From: Liquidambar formosana
Taxonomy: Eukaryota > Streptophyta > Magnoliopsida > Saxifragales > Altingiaceae
NCBI GenBank assembly: GCA_039720395.1
Contig: JBBPBK010000132.1
Span: 157,766 to 221,765 of the forward strand
Direction of reading: 5' to 3'
Length of the DNA: 64,000 nucleotides
Part shown: piece after piece, positions 33,021 to 45,712 of the stretch
How the letters are laid out: each line of letters begins with the position of its first letter
How positions within the stretch are numbered: position 1 is the stretch's first letter
Made by a program: the position numbers and the translations under genes
The notes under the pieces: model-generated
The model's input: the letters and a program-made list of their open reading frames with translations, nothing else
The model's database searches: none
Told to the model about the DNA's origin: nothing

Positions 33021-33712
33021 TAGGGCTGCAACTTGGGTGGGTTGAACCCGCCTAACCCAAACCCAACCCAGTCAAAGGACAAGTTTGAGCAATAGTCTTC
33101 CATACATTGGGTTGGGATTAGGTTGGAAAATCTCAACCCGATTTCAATTTGGGTTGGGCTGGGGAAGAGGGGTCTGGCAACCCGAACCCAACCTACATAG
33201 TATATACTTTTTAAAATATACTGAATAATGTCTTTTAACATGGTTGCTTATGTACTCAATTATATATATGTTAATATTTTGAGTTCTTTAAATTTTTTTT
33301 AAAATTATTTTGATGCTTTCATAATCAAATTATTTTGGGTGAAAAAATTATTTTTCAAATTGGCATGGATTCTAGGTTAATCAATAGAATTGGGGTATTT
33401 GAGATTTGTGTGCATATGCAATAATACATTTTTATTCAAATGGTTTCTCCCTTTTTTTTTTCTTTTTTTTTTTTCCCTAAAAGGAAAAAAAACAAGCCAA
33501 CCTTTAACCTGGCCTAAACCCGTTCAACCCGACCTAACCCTATTCAACTTGTTTAACCTGTGCCCAACCCGAATCTGCCCAACCCGAGCACGGGTTGAGC
33601 ATGGGCTAAGAACCTCAACATAAAGAACTGGTTGGGTTGGGATTGGATTGAGGGTTTTATACTTAGGGTTGAGCTTGAGATGACCTCTCAACCCGCCCAA
33701 GTTGCAGCCCTA
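33021..33712. mobile_element. hAT-type non-autonomous element (692 bp)
   Basis: A 24-bp terminal inverted repeat starting TAGGGCTGCAACTTGGG has one mismatch. The flanks ATTGCCAT at 33013-33020 and 33713-33720 are a perfect 8-bp target duplication, diagnostic of hAT. The interior is rich in GGTTGGG/CCCAACC and encodes nothing. It split the NLR2 upstream region. Confidence 0.93.
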
Positions 33713-33720
33713 ATTGCCAT

Positions 33721-34480
33721 TAAATAAAGTATTCTAAGCCCTCCATTAATTAAAATAAAATGTTATTATTTTTATATCCAAATGTACATTTACCATTAAA
33801 GACATGTCTATTGTCTACTAAAAGACCTAAAAGAAAATTTTCCTATCCCCACCCCACCTCACCCCCAACTTAAAAAATATTACGCCATCTCTAGACCTCA
33901 TGCTCTCATAAACCCTAATAATCTTGACAGTACCAAATCCATATATATATATACATGAAAAATTAGTATTTCTCATATTATATTGAATAATGGTCGAGAA
34001 AAAACATCGTTAAAGATGGTATTAGTACCCAAAAAGTAAGTATTTATACATTTGTTGTCAAGTTTAACTTCAGTTTTTCATATGTTGAATTTTGCCCTCC
34101 ATTACATAAAGTACTCTAAGCTCTCCATTAATTAAAATAAAATGTTATTACTTATATATCCAAATGTACATTTATCATTAAGGACATGTCTATTGTCTAC
34201 TAAAAGACCTAAAAGAAAATTTTCCTATCTCCACCCCACCTCGATCACCCCCAACTTTAAAAATATTACACCACCTATAGACCTCATGCTCTCATAAACA
34301 CTAACAACCTTGACAGTACCAAATCCATATATACATGAAAAATTAGTATTTCTCATGTTATATTGAATAATGGACGAGAAAAAACATTGTTAAAAATGGT
34401 ATTAACAGCCAAAAGGTAAGTATTTATGCATTTTTTTGTCGAGTTTAAATTCAATTTTTCATATGCTGAATTTTGCCTTG
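33721..34480. repeat. Tandem duplication, two copies of about 382 bp
   Basis: The unit starting TAAATAAAGTATTCTAAGC at 33721 recurs at about 34103 and runs to TTTTGCC near 34478. Few substitutions separate the copies; a (TA)n tract is longer in the first. No coding frame. Confidence 0.9.
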
Positions 34481-34854
34481 TTCAGATTTCCGATTCCGAA
34501 CATGTTTAAAATATTCATTTTTGTAACTCCGAATGCTTTCAACACGTTCCAATTTATAAATCCGAACAACTTTCTTTTGTTTCGTTTTAAAACTTTAAAC
34601 ACCTTAACAGTATAAATCATGTTTTCGGATTGTTCGGTTATATAACTCCGAACAATTTGTTAATGTTCACCTTTAGGAATCCGAACAATCTTGTGTTGAG
34701 AGAGATGAGTTGCGGGTGGGGTGTAAAAATGTTTTTAGATTTTTTAATAAAGGCATTTTAGGAAGCTAGGGTTAGGAAGGTAGGGAATGCTTACAACAAA
34801 ATTTGAAGAGATTTAATTAGTAGGGATTTAAAATATTTTATGTGGTGGCAATAG
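34481..34854. other. Intergenic with recurring TCCGAAC, no gene
   Basis: TCCGAAC or TCCGAAT occurs about five times between 34494 and 34685 at irregular spacing. No coding or transposon signature was recognised. Confidence 0.5.
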
Positions 34855-35785
34855 CCTGACCCTTATAATTGAGGTTCAAGACTTGCAGTCAACGTTATGC
34901 TTTTTCACATTTTCCTTTCCGTGTGATTGCCACCATCGTTACTGTATTACAAAACTATTCAAGTTTCATCAGTGATGGATTAATTGCCTTTTTTCTCTCT
35001 TGCAATCTCTCTCTCTCTCTCTCTCAGAGATTTCCAGTCACTGAGTCGCTCTCCTGATTTCTCTTATATGCCCTTTCTCTCTCTTGCTCTCACGATCGAT
35101 CCACAGTACAAATAACATTTTTTTAATTTTTTTTTTTATATACTATTTGGGATATTGATGAGGTTTGTTTTTGACATTTTGAGTTATTTATTTATTTATT
35201 TTTTAATTTGAGTGATTTTTTTAAAACTATTATCTTGATATGCATGGTGATGGAAGATTTTGTGGCATGTTGGCATTATTTTTCTTTTCTTTTCTTTTCT
35301 TTTCAAGTGATGATGAGTGGGCTTTACATATTTAAATGAAGAGTCAATTGTTTGAATGTGAATAGTTATTTGAAATTTTGTATTTTGTTTTTGATCGAAG
35401 GTGAGCGGATTTATTTATTTATTTTAAAACTTATAAGGTGAGCGGATTCATGCTGTAAACATGAGTGTATTTTCTTTTCAAGGCTTTTTTTTTTTTTTTT
35501 TTTTAAATAAAAAATTTATGAACAAATATATTGTTCATACTCTAGTAATTCCCAATTAACATAGAAAATCACTAGATTAATTATAAATTATGATCTCCCA
35601 AGTCCCAAAAGAATTATATTAATATGGTAAAGATGCATGTCTAACATTTCTGCCTCCAATGGTAATGGAATCAAGTTCTGGCAAAGTCTTGTGCTCCTTT
35701 GCTTTTTTTGGGCTATCAATTGCGCTTCATCTCTTCAGATCGCTCAGGCTTTCACTTTCCTCTGATTTTTACTTTGTTTTTACAG
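34855..35785 (+). other. NLR2 5' leader exon and predicted 5'-UTR intron (35106-35785)
   Basis: The CT-rich leader (34990-35100) ends GATCGATCCACA with donor GTACAAAT at 35106. The acceptor TTTTTACAG ends at 35785, 31 bases before the ATG. The intron would be 680 bp. The same leader/donor block is conserved in five other places, which argues that it is functional sequence. Splicing is inferred, not shown. Confidence 0.5.
35513..35780 (+). promoter_or_regulatory. Conserved proximal upstream block of NLR2
   Basis: About 250 bp nearly identical to 16670-16990. It ends with TCAGATCGCTCAGGCTTTCAC, a box also present before NLR1 (523) and NLR3 (57252). It could be the core promoter for an unspliced transcript or conserved intron sequence; the sequence alone does not decide. 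Confidence 0.45.
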
Positions 35786-35816
35786 AGTTCCGTCCGCTGT
35801 TTTTCAGAAGGAAAAA

Positions 35817-38800
35817 ATGGCAGAGATCTTTTTATCTGCATTCGTTAAAGTAGTGCTTCAGAAGTTGACGTCCCAGGAGTTAATAAACTTTGTGCGCCGT
35901 GAGGGAGTCCATACCACCATGAAGAAGTGGACGTCAATGCTGATGAAAATTCTGGCAGTGCTTAGCGATGCAGAGGAGAAGCAGATAACGAACCCAACCG
36001 TGAAAATTTGGCTGGACGAACTCCGAGATTTGGCTTATGACGTCGAGGATGTATTGGACGAGTTTGCAACTGAAGCTTTGCGACGCAAGGTGATGGCAGA
36101 ACCTCAAGCAAGCTCAACAAAGTTACGAAGCCTCGTCCCTACTTGTTGCAAACCAAGTGCAATTGTGTTGAACTTTAGAACGGAGTCCAAGATAAACACA
36201 ATAACAAGCCGATTACAAGATATTTCTAAACAGAAAGCTGAACTGAATTTGATTGAGAATTGCGGAGGGATGTCTAACAGAATAAGAGATAGATCGGTTA
36301 GCCAGACTTCTTCAGTAGCGGAATCTCATGTTTATGGCAGGGAAGAAGATAAAGAGGCAATCGTTGAACTGTTGTTCAGTGGTGAAGTCAGTAATGAAGT
36401 CTGTGTGATCCCTATCATTGGCATGGGAGGTGTTGGCAAGACTACACTTGCTAATATTGTCTACAATGATGATAGGGTGAAGGATTACTTTGATTTGCAA
36501 GCGTGGGTTTGTGTTTCTGACGAATTTGATCTCATTCGGGTAACAAAAGCAATTCTACAGTCACTAGATTTGAAGACTATAGATTTTGAAGAGCTAAGTT
36601 CACTTCAAGAGAGCTTGAAGGAGAAATTATCTAAACAGAAATTTTTGCTCGTCTTAGATGACGTTTGGCATGAAAACTACGATGACTGGACAAAACTCCG
36701 TAGGCCTCTCGAAGTAGGGGTACCAGGAAGTAAAATTATTGTCACAGCTCGCAATCAAGGTGTCGCAGATATAATGGGCACTATTTCAGCTTACCGTTTG
36801 GAAGAGTTATCAAATGATGGCTGTTTGTCCGTTTTTACCCAACATGCGTTGGGAACAACAGATTTTAGTGCGCATCCGAACTTAAAACATACCGGTGAAG
36901 AAATTGTGAAAAGGTGCAAGGGGCTGCCTTTGGCTGCAAAGGTCCTTGGAGGCCTCTTGCGCACTACAAGAAACCTTGATAAATGGGAAGATGCATTACA
37001 TAGTCAGATATGGGACTTACCGGAAGGGAGAAGTAACATTATGCCAGCTCTAAGATTGAGCTACCATCATCTTTCTCCATCTTTGAAGCAGTGTTTCGCT
37101 TACTGCTCAATACTCCCCAAAGACTATGAATTTGAAAAAGAGGAATTAGTTTTACTATGGATGGCGGAAGGTTTGCTGCAACAACCTAGTGACAAGAAGC
37201 CAATGGAAGACACAGGAGATGAATATTTTCATGATCTATTATCAAGGTACTTTTTTCAACTCTCAAGTATCAATGAATCGAAGTTCATAATGCATGACCT
37301 CATCAATGACCTTGCTCAATGGGTAGCTGGAAAAACATGTTTTAGGTTGGAGGATAAGTTGGAGCCATGCAAGATTTCCAAAAAGGTTCGCCATTCTTCT
37401 TATGTTCGTAGAGAATATGAGGGATACAAAAAATTTGAGGCATTTGATGAAGCTGAGGGCTTACGGACCTTCCTACCACTAATGACAGCAAAAAAGTGCT
37501 ACTTAACTAGTAAGGTTCCTCTTAATTTGTTGCCAAAGTTAAAAAGTTTAAGGGTGTTATCCTTGAGTGGATATAGCATCACCGAGCTTCCAGATTTATT
37601 TGGTGATTTGAAACATCTACGATTCCTTGATATGTCTCGCACTAAAATCAGAAGTTTACCTGAATCAACGTCTACCCTCTACAATCTACAGACATTGATA
37701 TTAAAAGATTGTTCTTGTCTCAAGAAATTGCCTCCATCAATGGGAAATCTAATCAACCTTCGTCATCTCGATATTACAAATTGTGAATTAATGAAAGAGA
37801 TGCCACTACAAGTAGGTCAATTAACATGTCTTCAGAAATTGTCAAATTTTATTGTGGGCAATGGAAGTGGATCTCAGATAAGAGACTTGATCAACTTAAA
37901 GTATCTCCGAACACTTTGCATTTCAAGGTTAGAGAATGTTATTGATGCTCGTGGTGCACGTTTTGCCAACTTAAAGGATAAGCAATACCTTAATGTGTTA
38001 ACATTGGGATGGAGTTCAAAAATTTAATGATTCAAGAAACGAGGGACTTGAAAAAGATGTGCTAGACGGGTTACAACCTCATAAAAGGTTGAAAGAGCTC
38101 ACCATCAAGTGCTACGGTGGTTCAACACTTTCAATTTGGTTAGGAGATCCTTCTTTCTCTAAAATGGTGCTCCTGAAGTTAGAAAATTGCGTAAAATGCA
38201 CTTCTTTGCCATCCCTTGGGCAACTACCATTGCTCAAAAGTCTTTGCATTAAAGGAATGAATAGAGTGAAGATTGTGGGTCTCGAGTTCAACGGGAGGGG
38301 TTGTCCAAGTCCTTTTCCATCATTGGAGATTCTAAGTTTTGAGGATATGCTGGAATGGGAGCGCTGGTTTCCTTCTAGACTTGATGGACAGGTTAAAGTA
38401 TTTTCTCGTCTACGTGAGATGTCTCTCAAAAGATGTCCCAAATTGTTAGAAGAATTACCCAACCATCTTCCTTCTTTGGAAAAGTTGGTTATTGATGAAT
38501 GTCCTCAAGTAGCGGTCTCAATTTCAAGCCTCCCAGAACACTGTGAGTTAGAGATCTGGGAGGATTACCAAGAGGTGGTGAAGGGAAGCATCAGCGCACT
38601 GAAGTCCTTGATTCTTTGTAATATATCAAAGGTCCCACATTTGACACAAGGGTTTGTTCGGGGTTTAAAAAGTGTAGAAGATTTGAAGATTGTGAGTTCT
38701 GATGAGGTGACATATTTGTGGCAGAAAGAGGTGGGATTACTACACCACCTCACTTCCCTTCGTCGTTTAAAAATCAAGGGTTGTCCCAAATTTGTTTCCT

Positions 38801-40086
38801 TGGTGGCAGAAGAAGCAGAGCAGCAACAGGGGTTGCCTTGCAGACTTGAATCTCTAGAATTTTATGGGTGCAATAATCTTGAGAAGCTACAAGGTTTGTA
38901 CAACCTCACATCTCTTAGAGAGCTGACAATCAAAGAGTGTGATTCTGTCACGTCCATTGCAAGAGACCAGCTACCTTCAACCCTAAAAAAACTTGAGATC
39001 ATAATTTGCAAGAATTTGCTGTGTATAGAATTGGAGGGCGAGGGTTCCACTTTCTCTTCTTCTTTGACGATGCATAAGAGCAACAACAGTGGCCATGCAT
39101 CTCTTCTTGAAAGCTTGTATATAAATGGGTGTGATTCTCTCACGTCCTTATCTTCAAAAGGCGAGTTGCCCACCACGCTTAAATACCTCTCTATATGGGA
39201 TTGTCCAAAGCTGGAGTCGGTGGCAGAGAGGCTGTGCAATAACACGTCTCTTGAAGCTATAGAGATTTGGAATTGTGAAAGCCTTATATCCTTACCTGAG
39301 GCCCTTCACAACCTCATCCATCTCTCTCGTATTGAAATAGTTTTATGCCCGAGTCTTGTGCACTTATTTCCCGGTGGAGGGTTGCCCGCCACCAACTTGA
39401 CAGAACTTTGGATCTACAGCTGTGAGAAACTAGAGTCCCTGCCCGACCGCATGCACAACCTCACTTCTCTTCAAGAGTTGGGAATAGTTGGATGTGGAGG
39501 CATCGTATCCTTTCCAGAAGAGGGTTTCCCCACCAACCTAACATCACTTTCGATCAAACATCTCAACATCTATGAGCCCTTATTTGAGTGGGGGTTGCAC
39601 AGACTCACCTCTCTTACATGTATCCAAATTAGAGGTGGATGTCCAGACTTGGTGTCCTTTCCCGAAGAGGACAAGGGGATGATGCTGCCCACCTCTCTAG
39701 CCAAACTATTCATTAGTGATTTCCTGAATCTGGAGCACCTATCCTTCAAAGGCCTTCAAAACCTCACCTCTCTTAAATATCTAGGTATTTTCAATTGCGA
39801 TAAGCTCAAATCCTTGCTAGAGGAGGGGATGCCTCCCTCGCTCTCCATGGGGTTTCAAAACCTTACCTCTCTTGAACGGCTGGAGATCAGTAGTTGCCCT
39901 AAGCTCAAATCCTTTCCAAAGGAAGGGTTGCCTCCCTCGCTTTTGCAACTATACATCTATCATTGTCCTCTGCTAAAACAACGGTGCAAAAAGGATCAAG
40001 GACGAGATTGGCCCAAGATTACCCACATCCCTTGCATCTACATAGATGGCAAGTTCATCTATGACCCAGAGGACGTGGGGGAATGA
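35817..40086 (+). CDS. NLR2: CC-NB-ARC-LRR disease-resistance protein, near-intact, one frameshift
   Basis: Starts MAEIFLSAFVKVV, the family's usual N-terminus. Residues 1-130 are an Rx-type coiled coil (DEFATEALRRKV follows the EDVLD core). NB-ARC: P-loop GMGGVGKTT (202-210), RNBS-A YFDLQAWVCVS, kinase-2 LLVLDDVW (277-284), RNBS-B GSKIIVTAR (304-312), GLPLA (369-373), RNBS-D QCFAYCSILPKDYEF, and MHDL (492-495). The LRR region of about 900 residues is rich in LTSLRRLKIKGCPK-like units. Length about 1420 residues, normal for RPP13-like protein 1 types. Family role: cytoplasmic nucleotide-switch receptor that senses pathogen effectors and triggers defence. Oddity: an A run at 38018-38022 has one base too many compared with NLR1, causing a TAA at 38025; the second part is open from 38028 to 40086. 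Either a sequencing error or a recent null allele. Confidence 0.9.
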
Positions 40087-41880
40087 GTTCAATTTTAAAG
40101 AAAGAATGAAAGAAAAAGGGAGAGATTCTTCAGGTAAATGATCACTCAAGTCACAATATTTCAGGTGCTGGAATATCATCTTACAAAATGGTAAATACTA
40201 TTTCAATTCAGAGAAATCAAAATAATTGTTACTTGATTTATGTATTATCCTACTTAATGCCAGTGTGGATGAGATTGGCCTAAGATTCTGTCAGGATAAA
40301 ACATTCAAATTTGTTTAACCATCATTTATTAAATTCCTACCACTCTGTAGATTCCAACAATTGATTTTTGTTTTTTGGAACATAATTTGGCGCCTCCATT
40401 TTATCACCATAACTAACTCTCCTTACTTCTGGATCATGCAGGGGCATCTTCATCCTCAATTCAACTAAAATGAGGCTTGTGACAGCAATTGTGCCTGTTG
40501 TTACCCTTCTCCTTAATTCAATGTAAGATTCAATAGCTCCACCATTGTACATCTTTTTGGGGAAAACTTTATGTTCATGATCTCTGATATATGCAAGCTT
40601 AGGCTGAAACCATATACCAATATCTTACCCATCCATAATTTCTTTCCTTGTAAATGCTTACATTATCAAGGAGACTGTCACGCCTTCACAATACCATTGG
40701 CTGTTCTGAAAATTGAAATTGTTTCTCAAACTCTTATTGCTGAGAGATATTTTACTTATTAAAAACCTGCTTCTTCTGTATGTCATGCTTTGGGTCACAT
40801 TTGCTCTCTCTCTCTCGATGTAAACACTTGCATACCATTAATATTGGTACTTCATATTAGAACATTTCATTTCTATAATCGAATCTTTTTCCTTTTCGTG
40901 GCATCTTATGGAATTATGTTTTTCCTCTTTTTAGGGATAAATAACTGCTAAGCATTAATATTATACTTCTAAGGCTCGTTGATAAACCACTAGAATGTCA
41001 TGAACTGAAACGATAATGAGATACAGGTCAAACTTGCACTTTGGGTAGATTTAGAGTTAGCTCTTAAAGGTTTCAGTAATTCTTCTTCAGTTTTGTTTAA
41101 TTTGGTGTATATCCGAAGATTGCAGATTGAAAAGCCTCCTATCAGCATCCGGGTTGGAGCTTTTTAAATTCCAAAAGTAGTTTTGTGGGTACTAATTAAA
41201 ATATATAACGAATGGTATTCAGCTTCTTTAGCAAAGACCATGTTTGAGTGAGTTTCACAATCAACCTCTAGGAGGAAAGTCTGTTAGTTTTCCAAACTAT
41301 TAATTTAATATTGTCATGGAAGTGCATATTGGCATATTGTTTTTCAGGTTCACAAACCAATTGGTTGCTCTGGCAAAAGGCTAGATTTGCTCGTTTATTT
41401 TCCAAAAACTGTTGAGCAATTGAATCACTCTCTAAATTTTTCTCAGAATACCGATCAATGTGCATTTGTAGGTCAAATTGCACAGTTGGGAAGATATTCG
41501 ATGTTCGATATTTGTTATGTAAGTTTCAATTCATTTTAATAGTTGAGTGATAAAAGCTCCTGTGTGTGAATTTTGAGTTTTAAGATTTTATTATTCAGGA
41601 GCCTGCACTACATAAATTACGGAACTTTGAAAAAGCTTCTTGTTTTTTCCGCCATATATAGTGCTATGCTTCTTTCTCAAATTATGTTAGTTGCCTGGTC
41701 ACCCTTTGAAAGAAGGAACGAGGTTTGTTAATTCTTCCAAACTCTTGATCTGATTTGTCTTGGAGAATGTCATATTGTTCTCCATATTATTGAGCATTTT
41801 ATTAACTTACATAACCAGCTGTGAGGCACGTAATTGGCTTCTGTACTGATTTTATGTGGATTTTGCTACACTTGGTTGAA
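40087..41880 (+). other. NLR2 3' flank with predicted 3'-UTR intron
   Basis: Collinear with 9566-11422. Donor TTCAG/GTAAATG at 40134 and acceptor ATGCAG ending at 40441 are conserved with NLR1. About 380 bp at 40661-41040 are absent from the NLR1 copy, either inserted here or lost there. No separate gene was recognised. Confidence 0.55.
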
Positions 41881-42169
41881 AGATTAAGCTTTGTTCTGGA
41901 GATCTTATGTTGTTAAAGAAATGCAAGATGTCAATATCAAACAGGCATTTCTTAATTCCTTTACAGACCTTCCTGGAAATGAGACAATCAAGCTTACGAA
42001 TAGCGTGCAAATTTTTAACACACTCTCGGACCCTTGACAAGCTGTGCAACCAATTTGAACTTGAGAACACTGGCAAGAAGCTTGGTACAACCTATGACAG
42101 CTTTCATTGGATTTGACATCCTCCATAAACTCAAAAATAGTTGTTGGTTAGACAAGGGACATTTCCTCA

Positions 42170-42212
<43 letters not shown>

Positions 42213-43849
42213 TAACGTGACCTCAAGTGTTTTTGTTACTATTATTTTTTTTAATACAGTTTTATTCAGCACAGACGTTATCATTTTGGTTCTAACAGGT
42301 TTTTCACTATGTTGTAACTAGGCAGAAGAAACCAAAACCAGTAATAGCATGGTATGTTTTCTTACAAATGGGGTTTTTTTGTTTCCTGTTTAGTTTATAA
42401 CAGTTCAAACACTAATCCACTTTAAAATTTAGGCTTTTTAGAATAACTAATGTTTTTCCTCATTGTGAATATTTTGTCAGCATTCCTCCGCTTTACTTCA
42501 TTATGCTGTTATATGGGATCCATGCAAGAATTTCACATAGCATTATACGGACAAGAGGATGAAATGGCGCCAGAGAAAAAGAGAGGTCTTGCAAAGAATG
42601 GTGAATGAACAAAAATTATTAAATCGCTTGTATAAATTCTGAAAATCCAGTGTAAAATGGACTGATCAAAAAGCATCTCAATGATCAAAGCGTCTCAAAC
42701 GCTAACGCCTTGTTTGGTTGCAAAGAAAAGGTAGAAATGGAAAAGAAAACAGTTTACGGACTCTCTTTTTCTTTTCTTTTTTTTCATTTGGACAATAAGG
42801 AAAAAGAAAACAAAAGAAAGAAAACAAAGCCCTTTTCTCAGTTGAGCCTCATAAAACTATTACGCTTAGTATACTTAGATTATTTAGTTGTTCATCTTTT
42901 GGAAATCAACCATTAGAACTACTAATGAGACTTCTTTTTTCCTTATTTGGTGTTTGCAGATTGTTACGAGGGCCGGTCCTCGGAGTTACTAAAAGGCTTC
43001 AAGCCTACGAAAGGGGATTCAGCTTTCATATCAGCATTTTGAAATTTATTTGTGTGGAGTTTGTCATTGTGAAAAGACTAGTTGTTTTGTTTCTCTTCTT
43101 CTTTGGTTTCTATAAAGATACCCAAGAGTGATCTTGACTTCTACATCACCTTTCTTAACTTATATCACCTTTATTTCTCATGTCCATTTAGGTTAGTAAT
43201 TAAGGGAAAAAAAAATCAAAAATCAAAAACCAAATGCCAAAAATTTGTTTCTCAAAAAGCATTTCTTATTGGAGATCGAATTAAGGTTTCTTCTTACCTG
43301 AAAGTTGAAATGAAGTGATTTGATTACCTGCATTTGGGTGCTGAATTTCTTGGCACTACGTGTTCCAACGGAATTTTAAGTATGTCTTCATGGGTGAATT
43401 AGCTGTTGTGTCTTTAACATCCATGGATGCTCTGTTCTTTTATTAGTGTTGTATTAAGATTGTACGTACCATAGTCGGCCAGGACTAACTAGAGATTGGC
43501 TTGTCCCCTTGTTAACTTCAGAAAATGGTCTCTCCATGCTTGCCTTAAAGTTGTAGGATTAATTCTCTGTTTGGTGACCAAGAAATTGTTAAATGTAAAA
43601 GAAAACCTGAAAAATTCCATGTTTTTTTTTTTTTCTTTTTTCCCTTTCCTATGTGTTGTCAGCATTCAAACAGGGGATAATGGTGGGTAAAATCTTATAA
43701 CCCTTGGAGCCTGATGGCGTCTATCCCTTGTTCTATGGGAGAGGTCCGGTGTTCGAGTATGGAGCCCAAGAAAGGATAAAAGGGAGAAATCTTGAAGTTT
43801 GAAGTTTCTTTTTAACCTTGTACACCACAAACAAAATATTTTCTTGTCG
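41881..43849. other. Intergenic, no gene supported
   Basis: Holds a (TA)n tract at 42175-42208. Overlapping minus-strand frames at 41852-42126 look a little protein-like but have stops and no recognised family. TTGTTTGGTTGCAAAG near 42710 resembles the end of a miniature element. A T run lies at 43623-43634. Confidence 0.45.
43690..43830 (+). mobile_element. Possible tRNA-derived SINE
   Basis: TTGGAGCCTGATGGC (A-box-like, 43704) and GGTGTTCGAGTATGG (B-box-like, 43749) sit at about tRNA spacing. No clear tail or target duplication was found, so this is tentative. Confidence 0.3.
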
Positions 43850-44454
43850 GCATGATCCCCATCACTACTTTGGTGAATAATTTATATGATCACTCAAGTT
43901 TCATCAATGATGAATAAATTGCCTTTGTTCTTTTTGGGAATCTGTTGAACACCCCTCTTACTCAAGGGTAAACAACAGATAGATCCAAGATACCTAAATT
44001 TCAAAATTAAGGACAAAAAAAGCCTTTCATCAATTATTAACCAAACCTAAGGCATTGTGAAGTCTGTAACTATCCACCTAAGGTCATTTGGGTCGATCTC
44101 TAGGTCACTTGCCTAATGTGTGAGATAAGCTTGTCAATGCAGCTTCACTTGAACAACCTTTGAGCTCTTGCCTCTTCACATAACCATAGCGGCTTCACAT
44201 AGATTGAAGGACTCAAAAGCACAACATATATAAGAACCAATTTGACACAAAATATGCTAGCATAAATACATGGTCTTTACATTCTTTTCCAAATTATAGG
44301 CCTTTATTTTATAAATCCAAAATATAATTCTTTCCCCTAGATTTTTACGTAAAAAACAACTTAAAAGATTATGTGCTTAACATATTTCAAAAATGCATGT
44401 AATTATGTTGAGAGTGATTCCACGGCTTTGTTCCATATATATGTATATATATAT
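43850..44454. other. Intergenic with a short NLR-leader fragment, no gene
   Basis: 43858-43945 (GAATAATTTATATGATCACT, CAAGTTTCATCAATGATGAA, TTGCCTTTGTTC) matches the line preceding the CT-rich leader in modules 1, 2 and NLR2. It stops before the leader exon. The rest is AT-rich. Confidence 0.5.
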
Positions 44455-44626
44455 CAGAGGTGATCCCATCAGCACGTGTTGATGTAAGTTACATCAGCAC
44501 TATGCATTGGGGGTTGTACCCCTTGCATTGATTCAATGCACCTCACATCTCACTAATGCACAAGGTATAACTCCCAATGCAGGTTTTGATATAAGTTATA
44601 TCAGCACGTGCTTACCTGATCATCAT

Positions 44627-44710
<84 letters not shown>
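44455..44710. repeat. Dispersed (TA)n-associated palindromic repeat, copy 3, with (TA)n(GA)n
   Basis: From TGATCCCATCAGCACGTG to CAGCACGTGCTTACCTGATC at 44627, inverted relative to copy 2. It is followed by (TA)n (44629-44661) and (GA)n (44662-44708). Both ends carry CACGTG beside a TGATRTAAGTTAYATCA palindrome. Confidence 0.75.
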
Positions 44711-44713
<3 letters not shown>

Positions 44714-45544
44714 GACCTTACATCTTAAGAGAAATGACATGAACTCGTAACTTTCATTAGTGATAACAGATGACAGTGACACTCACTGATTCTATAATTG
44801 CCTACGCAAGAGTTAAGGATGTTTTAGGCATTACCATAGCGATAAGGAAAAATGCTATTGATGTCAAATAATATTTTGACTAATTTTTTTTTATCTTAAC
44901 TGTGATTATTTATGTGGTGTGATATGACTAATTATATGATATACATTTAAAAGATAGGGTAAATTATAGAAAACTATCCTCAACTTTAGGTTACTTTTCA
45001 ATTTAATACCATAAACTTCTAAACTAGTTATATTTGATTCTAAACTATAGATTTGTGATGATTTAGTATCCTTAACTTTAAAACTAGTCAAAATGAACCT
45101 TAATTTAGTTAGTGATTAACCTCAAGGAGTTGAAAAAGTTTAAGCTTGGCAAATGATTTGCCTTGAGGAGTGAAAAGTCAAATTCTGAACTTTTTACTTC
45201 TTGATATATAAGTTTCAAGAAGCTCTTGCATGTTCACCTTTTTAGAATTTTATGTAATAAAGTTCATGCATGTGTGAGGTTAGTTTTATATGATTTATAT
45301 GCTAAAACATAAACATATAATGAACACCCCCCTCCCCTTCCTTTTTGTCCCAAAATTTATGTCATAGGTCAAGATGACGGGATGCTATTTGTGCATTAAA
45401 TATTCTTAAGCCATTAGATCTAGTAAGGTCCAATGATCTCATTATTATATTAGTTATTTTTTCATTTAACTTTTGTTGTGAACCTTTAAATCTAACAAGA
45501 TCCAACTACCTAAAATTTTCGTAAAAAAATCGAACAATATATAA
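44711..45544. other. Intergenic, half-element and duplicated unit, no gene
   Basis: 44958-45110 (GGTAAATTATAGAAAAC..., CTATCCTCAACTTTAGG) looks like one terminal repeat of a Mutator-like miniature element with no partner seen. 45105-45530 is a copy of the 18446-18965 unit. Confidence 0.5.
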
Positions 45545-45712
45545 GGCCTCTATTGGCACCTAAAGATTTACTTTTCATCCCCCACTTATTTTACACTTTA
45601 AGATTTTATGAGAAATATATAAGGTTTTCAAAAAAACTTACCGCTATGTATATTAAAAAACATCATTTTGAACAACTTTTTAAAAGAAAATTTTTCCAAA
45701 ATCTATCGTTTA

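Noticed and set aside
41852..42126. Overlapping minus-strand frames resembling a small protein
   Set aside because: Two overlapping frames, both short and with stops either side, and no family recognised.
43740..43775. tRNA gene, because of a TTCGA B-box-like motif
   Set aside because: No cloverleaf or acceptor stem could be formed; a SINE or chance is more likely.
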